Source of the DNA: Castanea sativa
Taxonomy: Eukaryota; Streptophyta; Magnoliopsida; Fagales; Fagaceae
Assembly: GCF_040712315.1 (NCBI RefSeq)
Contig: NC_134024.1
Coordinates: forward strand, 806,001-870,000
DNA: 64,000 nucleotides
Direction of reading: 5' to 3'
Shown: positions 56,875 to 64,000 of the stretch, piece by piece
How positions within the stretch are numbered: the first letter of the stretch is position 1
Layout: each line of letters starts with the position of its first letter
Position numbers and translations under genes: made by a program
Notes under the pieces: model-generated
The model's database searches: none
Seen by the model: the letters and a program-made list of their open reading frames with translations, nothing else
What the model was told of the DNA's origin: nothing

Positions 56875-57576
56875 AATATTTCAAATTCTTATTAATAATA
56901 TTAGTAAAAGAATAAATTTTAACTCCAAACTACGAAACTAATAAAATTATTTATTTATATTATTTAAACAAATTACATACCTCGTTACAAATTTCAAGTG
57001 ATTAAAACCTTTTTATCAGTGAAAAACTAAAAATCCTAATATATTTTCATCCTTGACCTTGAAAAATTTTCTTAAATTGAGGCCTTGGCCCAAATCCAGC
57101 AAGCCCAGCAGTAGTAAAGTACAGGTGGCTCCCACGTGTGACCGTGTCATCCCACCTAAACCAAAAAAAAAGGATTTTAAAAATTCCTAAAGCCAACGGA
57201 AAACAGCAATTACAAGTAATGAATCCACACAGACAATTATTTTTATTTTTTTTAAACCAAAAACAGAAAAAACCTGCCCAAAACTTGATTAAGAAAAATC
57301 AAATTAAATTAAATTAAAAAAAACCAGTCTCGCTATCGTACCCAACCAGTCTCCACAGAAAAAGAGAGAGAGAGAGAGAGAAAGGAAACACTACATCCCT
57401 CTGATCTACGAAGGAAACCTCAATTCCCTCTTCTCCTTCTAATTATAGCTATTTTTTCACAAATTCACAAAATTTTCAATTACTCATCCAATTTTTTTTT
57501 TTTTTGGTATGAAATTATTTTGAGTTAATTGAAAAAAAAAAAAAGAAGCAATCAGAGAAAACCAAAAGCCAAAAAA
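56875..57576 (+). promoter_or_regulatory. Upstream region and 5' leader of SCYL2
   Basis: AT-rich promoter region. A (GA)n tract at about 57364-57383 and pyrimidine/purine-rich leader precede the start codon. An upstream in-frame ATG at 57529 begins a lysine-rich run with poor resemblance to the family, so the start at 57577 (AAAAAAATGTCG) is preferred. Confidence 0.45.
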
Positions 57577-60500
57577 ATGTCGTTGAATATGAAAACCCTA
57601 ACGCAAGCTCTAGCGAAGACCGCAGCGGTGATCGAAAAGACTGTACAAACCACCGTGCAGGACGTCACCGGGCCGAAACCGCTCCAGGACTACGACCTCC
57701 TCGACCCGATCGGGTCGGCGGGTCCGGGCTTAGCCTGGAGGCTATACTCCGCTAAGGCGCGTGACTCCACGCGCCCACAGCAGTACCCGGTGGTGTGCGT
57801 GTGGGTGCTCGACAAGAAGGCGCTGTCGGAGGCACGCGCGCGCGTGGGGCTCTCGAAGGCGGCGGAGGACGGTTTTTTCGATTTGGTTCGTGCCGATGCG
57901 GCGAGGCTCGTGAGGCTGAGGCACCCCGGGGTGGTGCACGTGGTGCAGGCTTTTGACGAGAGCAAGAATGCCATGGCGATGGTGACGGAGCCGCTTTTCG
58001 CGTCGGTGGCGAATGCGCTTGGGGATGTGGAGAATGTGCCTAAAGTGCCCAAGGAGCTCAAGGGAATGGTAAATTCACTAATTTGTGTGTTTTTTTTTTT
58101 TTTGTTGTTGTTGTGGTTTTGTGATTTTGAATGTAGTTTGTAATTTGAGAGGTTGTGAATTAGTGAAGAATGCGTGTTTATGTGATTTAGTTAGTGCTTG
58201 ATTGGAGTTGAGAGCTTATATGTGATTTAGTGAGTGTGGGAGTGAATGCCCAATTGAAGTGAATTAGGGGCCGTTTAGTAACGTTGCTCTAGTAACGTTT
58301 TTTTGTATTTTTTTGGAAATACACGTGGGTGATAAAAATGTGTGAAAATGCGTGTAATGTTGTTTAAAAATTAAAAACATGTATTTAAACACATGTACCA
58401 AATGACCCCTTAAATTTTAGAGCTTGTATGGGGATTTAGCGAATGCTCATTTGAAGAATTTTGATTTTTGTTTAAATGTGATTTAGTGAGTGCCCAATGT
58501 GAAGGGCTTTAATGGTTTTAAGTGATTTAGTGAATGCCCACTTGAAATGAATTCAATTTGAGAGCTTTATATGTTATTTAGTGAGTGCCATTTGAAGAAT
58601 TTTGAGTGTTTTTTTTTTTGGTGATTTAGTGAATGCTCCATTTTGAAGGTTTGAAGAGATATGTTGTTTTTTGTGTATGCTGGTCTGAATTTGAAGAGTT
58701 AAGTGCATGTCTCTATGTGATTTAGTTAATGCGTAATTGGAATTGAGAGCTCATAGTTATATAGATTTAGTCCACTGGAAGGGTTCTAATGGTTTTATGT
58801 GATTTAGTGAATGCCCACTTGAAGTGAATTAAATTTGAGAGCTTACATGCGATTTATGAGTTCCCCCATTTGAAGGATTTTGATGGTTCTTTTTAATGTG
58901 ATTTAGTGAATGCTTGTTTGAAAAGAACTTATCAAAAAAAAAAAGAAGAAAAAAGAATGCTTGTTTGAAAAGATTTGAGTAGCGCTATTGAATGCTCACT
59001 TGAAGAATTGTAATGTTTCTATGTCATTTAGTGAATGTCCATATGAAGGTTTGAAATGAAATGTGATTCTCAATGCCATTCTGAAAAAAGTGCGTATTCT
59101 TCAGGCCATAGGTTGTGCACTATGTTCTATCTAGTTTGCTGACATAGGGACATTTTAAAAAAAAAATCGCAGGAAATGGGTTTGTTGGAGGTGAAGCATG
59201 GTTTGCTCCAGATGGCGGAAACCTTGGACTTTCTCCATAAAAATGCACGTCTTATTCATCGGGCTATATCACCTGAGGTTAATCCTTATTTACTCTCTCT
59301 CTCTAATTTCTAGCCATGTGGCAGTGATAATTTGTGTAAGTTGGAGTTCCATATTTATCTGTGTCCCCTTTTATATTCCCCAAGTTGTTCTGAAGAAAAA
59401 CATAGTGGATTTTTAGGATTTATCTTGAGACTAGATCACCAAGAAAGAACAACTTTATTGGATATCAAAATAATTTATTACTTTAGATGCTTTTATAACC
59501 TGTTGTTCAGTGGCTCACTACTTCTAACAAATGCTCTGGAATTTTTAGGATGCTTTTGTATTTTGCATAAGCATAATTATTTTATGAGTGCGAATGATAT
59601 AAAATGCTTATGAGATTATAACTTTGGCAAGTTCAGTCCTCATATCTTATGCATATTTAAAGATGTATAATATAAAATATTCCTTATATGCATTCGTTTA
59701 CTTGATCTCTTGCATTAGGTTTTTACATGTATGGAATCTTTTAATCATAATGCTTGTGAAAAGCTTCTGATGTTGGTTCTTTTAGCTTGGGTTCATGAGA
59801 TGTTGGATATGAATGTGTAATTATGAAGTTCATACTCTGCAGAATGTCCTTATTACCTCAAGTGGAGCTTGGAAGCTTGGCGGATTTGGTTTTGCAATTT
59901 CAACAGATCAAGCCTCAGGCGATATGGCAAATTTTCCGGCTTTCCATTATGCTGTGAGTGAAATTTTTGACTGGATTAGGAAGTAAAGAACCTTCAATTT
60001 GATTTTACCTGGCTCCTTCTTTTATTATTTAAAAGACCTGAGTTCTGGTTTCTCTAGTAGATTTTTATTTTGGGTAAGTAATTGTTAGTGGATACTTTAT
60101 GTGAATTCATGTGAATTTGTTAATCTTTTAGAGAAGTGATATGATCATATATGTTTTCTATGGTATTTTATGGCAAATATATACTTATACATTGTGATTC
60201 TTGCTTACACTGTTCATGAATCCGTAAATGTTCTCTTCTACCTATGTTTACCTGTTTACTTCTTTCCCTATTGACATGTTTGCGACTAAGCAGCTGTATT
60301 GGCTACAACTTTGAAGTGGTTTGTTGTGCGCTCTGGACTATTCTATGTTTATATAGAGCTCATTTACAATTTTAAGAGTTATGTAATGCTTCTTGTGTGC
60401 AAGTGTTGATACATATTATGGATTGTACAGGAATATGATGTTGAAGATTCTGTACTACCCCTTCAGCCATCACTGAATTACACTGCTCCTGAATATGTTC

Positions 60501-63500
60501 GGAGCAAAGCTTCTTCAGGTGGATGTTCGTCTGATATTTTCAGTTTTGGTTGCCTTGCGTACCACTTGATAGCTCGAAAGCCTTTGTTCAACTGCAACAA
60601 CAATGTCAAGATGGTATGTGTAATTTAGAAGTCTAGATTCTTTCAGGTTGTCATTATTACTTATACCTTAAATCGAGCTTTGGTTTTCTAATATCAAGAG
60701 TTTTATGGTTGTGTGCTAATCTACCTGTGGATAGAGGTTTTCTCTTACCTTTTAGCTGCTACTTCCCTCTTTATGTGCATTTATACAGATTTATGCAATT
60801 GTTCTCTAATTGTGTAAACTGGCAACCTTTCTCTTAGATGGTCTAGCTTGTGACTCATTGAACCCCTTGGACTTTTGCAACTTCAGCAGGTTTGGAGAGA
60901 TATGTGTGAGTGTGACGTGTAGCATTTTAGAAATTGGACGAGCTCAAGATATATGGTCTGAATGTTGTGCTATTAAGACATAATATGCTCATGAAATAAA
61001 GAAATTCATTTAAACATGGGAACGAATTTTATTGATAAGATATTAAAAATCTGAAGGAGGTCACTTCAGACGGTCAAGTCATGTTTAAAAGAGAGTTTTT
61101 AGTACACCAGTGAAAGAGTGATTTAATTCAAGTTGAGGGAATGGAGAGATGTAGAAAATGGCTAAAATAAGATTGGTATAAGTACTAAAAAAGGACATGT
61201 TAATTAAGTAGGTGATAGATAGTATTTTGGATAAGATAGAATGACAAATAAGAAATCCCCAAATTTTTGGGACCCCGGGGGGGGGGGGTCGGGTTGTTGA
61301 TGAGCTCAAGATATGCTAGACAAACTTAAAAATTGAAGACTTGAATAGAATGTAGGAGTTAAAGCTCTGTTAATCTCATAATACCCCTCATAAACTGAAA
61401 ACCCATAACCCCAGTTGTGATGGGAATACCTTTTAGTTGACCTGTGTCTGTTTGAACAGCCTCAAGTAATGCGAAGAAATGATCAAAAGGGCTGTATTTG
61501 CCAGAGAATTGGCAGTTCTTATTGTAATGCATGACTGCTTAAGCGTGGGATTCACTGCAAATATTTGGGACCCTATTCATCTCTTTGGGCTTCTATTGAA
61601 TTGAGAAATAGGTTTGATTGTCTATCTTTTAGATAGGATATATATAAGGCATCCTCCAGATAATTCAAATCGAAGTAGCTGAGCTGAGTATCATAGTTAG
61701 AGGTTCCTTGCTTTAATTTCAATTGAAGAGTTGAGAAGCCTTGGACTCCAATGATATATGTTGGACTCTGCCTTCACACCCCCCCTTCCCTTTCTTTTTA
61801 TGCCCATCTTGTTTTGGGAGATCGGGTGGCCCAAAATGGTCTCAGTTGTCAGAAATTTGATCTTTTGACTTCATTAGGGGGAGATATGAACCGTGTACTT
61901 TGTCTTTGTACTCTGGATGTACCCAGATGCAAAAGTATTTGTGCTGGGAATTTGCTGGTGCAGCCTGCGTGTTGCCTTCTACAGTTTGGCTAGATTTGTA
62001 AGATGTGTCTGTGTCTCAAAGAATCTATTAAACAACAGACTCAACATGGTTTATAGGCATGCAAAAAGCACCATCCATTGAAGTTTTTCTTAGTATAAGT
62101 TAGTCAGCATAGAATGAGAACATTATCAAATCATTTTACCCTTTTTTTTATTTTTATTTATTTTTTCATTGTATTCTTAGAAATAAAACCAAGAGAATCA
62201 TAAACATAATATACCAGCTGTAAAATGTTTAGCACTATGAACTTATCCAAAAATAGCATTGAACAAAATTTGAATGAGAAGAATCAGCTTGATGAAAATT
62301 TTATAATTCTGTCTTAGCTAATGATGGGCAATTCTTGTGTTTAACTTATATATAAAAAAAAAGATGTTTAATTCTTGTGTTCCTTTTCTGCAGTACATGA
62401 ATACCTTGACTTACTTATCCAATGAAGCTTTCTCCTCCATTCCACCAGAGTTGGTTCCTGACCTGCAAAGAATGCTTTCTGCAAATGAGTCTTTTAGGCC
62501 AACAGCAATGGATTTTACAGGTACAACATGAGCCTTATGGGCCCTACGATGTTAAACTTTTGATAACCTCTCAAAATTGTTTTTAATTATTGTTGGTGTA
62601 AATGAGTTGTAAATTTAACAGTACACAATATTGCTATATGGAAAAATAGAGGACTATATTGTGAGAGAGGAAAAAGAAAATCATGATGGAAAGGGGCAAG
62701 GAGTTCCTTATCACTAGCAATTTAATGGGGGAGACCTTTTTAAAAGTTTTAGATATTTAGATATTCTCCTTTCAGTTTTCACTTTGCAATCCATCTATAA
62801 GGTTTAGATAGCATCGTGAACATGATGTTCGTTTCATTTAATAAAAGTCTTATTACCTATCCCAAAAAAAAAAAAAAATCTATAAGATTTAGATAGGAAG
62901 TTTCTAGTTAAATCTGAGATACCCCTGAAAAGCCTAAGGATACGTTTTCCACTTTTTGATTATGTTAAAGGACTGAAAATAATGCATTTACATTCAATTA
63001 TGATTCAGAATTCCATGGCTATTCATGGAAGACATGGACCATTAGTAGATCATCCATCAATTAGATATGGCAGTGAGTTATGAAGTTGTTCCTGTCTTGA
63101 CATATGGTCTTGTTACTCTCTATGGAGACAATACTTTAAATGGACATGCCAAATAACCCTTCCATTACAGCTAGCAATGGGTTGTCCTGGTCATACTTAA
63201 GCGTAGTTGAATGAAATGTGCCGGTCTTGGGTTATTAGTGTGACTTGTCATTAAATGAACTGTTGACACTTAACTCATTGTTTGTCTCTATTTTGCAGGT
63301 TCTCCATTTTTCCGGAATGACACTAGGTTGCGTGCTCTTCGCTTCCTCGACCACATGCTTGTACGCATTTGCATAAAACTTGCTTCTGGGATGGAGATAC
63401 CCCAGAGTGCTGTGCTGAATAAGAAAAGTATGGTTTAAATAGAACCTCTTTGGTGATAATCTTCTTTTCTTGCAGGAAAGAGATAACATGCAAAAGTCTG

Positions 63501-64000
63501 AATTCTTGAAAGCTTTATCCGATATGTGGAAAGATTTTGACTCCCGTGTATTGCGGTATAAGGTTTGAGTTTTTTAGTTCTTTTTTTTTTCCCCGTCTTA
63601 TAGAAGTCTTTGTTGAGTATTTATACGTGAATTTATCTTTCTTGATTTTTGAGAATCTGGAAAACAAGATATGTTGAGAAACAGAAACCAGCCATGTTTT
63701 AAAGACTATTTTATACTTCCCTGGAAGTTTGCTAAGACTCTGTACTGAAGTTGAGTGACCTAATTCAGTTACAGTATGGAGTCTGAAAATCTGGTATAAA
63801 TGTGATTTCAGGTGTGATACTAAATATACTACAATTTTTGATTTAGTGCAGATTCTAGGATGTTGAGGTTAGTGGGCAGCGTAGTAATTGGAATGCATCA
63901 AAAAGCTTTATGAACAAATTCTTTATTCTTTTGTGCAGGTATTGCCTCCTCTTTGTGCAGAGCTTCGAAATTTGGTAATGCAACCAATGATTCTGCCCAT
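57577..64000 (+). CDS. SCYL2: SCY1-like protein 2 (SCYL2) pseudokinase, 5' part, runs off the window
   Basis: Eight exons: 57577-58068, 59173-59277, 59843-59953, 60431-60613, 62394-62520, 63299-63360, 63476-63562 and 63939-64000 (continues). All join in frame at GT..AG borders. Start '[20 protein letters not shown]', then a kinase-like domain: degenerate Gly loop ('[17 protein letters not shown]'), '[16 protein letters not shown]', catalytic loop '[12 protein letters not shown]' (HRD Asp replaced by Ala), 'WKLGGFGFA' (DFG Asp replaced by Gly), 'NYTAPEYV', '[20 protein letters not shown]', then the start of the HEAT-repeat region ('[20 protein letters not shown]', '[13 protein letters not shown]'). 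SCYL2 proteins act in clathrin-linked trafficking at the trans-Golgi/endosome; Arabidopsis has SCYL2A/B. The missing catalytic residues fit the family's pseudokinase status. Confidence 0.93.
58069..59172 (+). repeat. SCYL2 intron 1 with dispersed GTGATTTAGTGAATGC repeats
   Basis: About twelve copies of [G/A]TGATTTAGTGAATGCCCA followed by [C/T]TTGAAG lie between 58180 and 59050, at irregular 40-110-bp spacing. Each is often followed by a GAATT..GAGAGCTTATATG stretch. One copy region is interrupted by the MITE at 58267-58409. Confidence 0.85.
58267..58409. mobile_element. 143-bp Tourist-like MITE in SCYL2 intron 1
   Basis: Ends are GGGGCCGTTTAGTAACGTT and (reverse complement) GGGGTCATTTGGTACATGT, an imperfect palindrome overall. 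TTA flanks it at 58264-58266 and 58410-58412. Confidence 0.85.
60614..62393 (+). other. SCYL2 intron 4 with G-run and dispersed repeat
   Basis: The 1.78-kb intron contains CCCCGGGGGGGGGGGG at 61273-61288 and the repeat shared with 45340-45510 (about 61845-62035). Short open frames here (for example 61751-61993) have no recognisable product. Confidence 0.65.

Noticed and set aside
57529..57576. Earlier in-frame ATG for SCYL2
   Set aside because: The extra 16 residues are Lys/Arg-rich, derived from an A-rich leader, and not typical of the family; the 57577 ATG has the expected N-terminus.
57690..58061. 123-codon minus-strand open frame
   Set aside because: Antisense of GC-rich SCYL2 exon 1.

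Overview
The window is nuclear DNA of a woody-type eudicot plant. Split genes with GT..AG introns, AT-rich intergenic DNA, many MITEs, a Tat-lineage Ty3/gypsy element and plant-specific gene families all say so. The family cannot be fixed from sequence alone; a Fagales-like tree genome is my guess. I see no bacterial, organellar or CRISPR content.

Layout. 1-6870: decayed Ty3/gypsy element (gag, protease, RT, RNase H, a second RNase H, integrase) followed by an 11-12 copy, ~99-bp tandem array. 7077-16926: a dead cytosolic-type histidyl-tRNA synthetase gene, cut by a 5'-truncated LINE inside an exon, a 1.6-kb Harbinger-like element in an intron and a 1.4-kb insertion in a late exon, with further frameshifts and stops. 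16927-19510: AT-rich intergenic DNA with small repeats. 19511-22335: a two-exon gene for a 348-aa acidic, single-pass membrane protein with an N-terminal AIM/LIR-like motif. 22336-27204: intergenic, holding one clear hAT-like element. 27205-31693 (minus): a five-exon C-type-lectin receptor-like kinase. 33065-34004 (minus): a RING-H2 gene split by a frameshift.

35098-53516 is a head-to-tail tandem duplication (7.17 kb and 11.25 kb) with a sharp junction near 42267/42268. Each copy carries an extracellular LRR protein gene (minus), a Myb/SANT-like relic, a tRNA-derived SINE, a degenerate GACCGAAATG-type repeat and a RING-H2 (ATL-type) gene (plus). Both LRR genes are open. The RING gene is intact only in copy 2. 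The copies serve as each other's empty sites, so several MITE insertions can be resolved to the base.

53517-57576 is intergenic with tandem repeats, a possible LTR piece and a 1.2-kb Harbinger-like element. 57577-64000 is the 5' part (8 exons seen) of a SCYL2-type pseudokinase gene running off the window.

The living genes are an ordinary mix of plant signalling, trafficking and ubiquitination functions with no operon-like link. I did not find a clearly new biological system. The best second-look items are the hairpin-rich higher-order repeat in the retroelement 3' region, the duplication with its probable gene-conversion tract, and the AIM-bearing membrane protein. All comparisons were made by eye.
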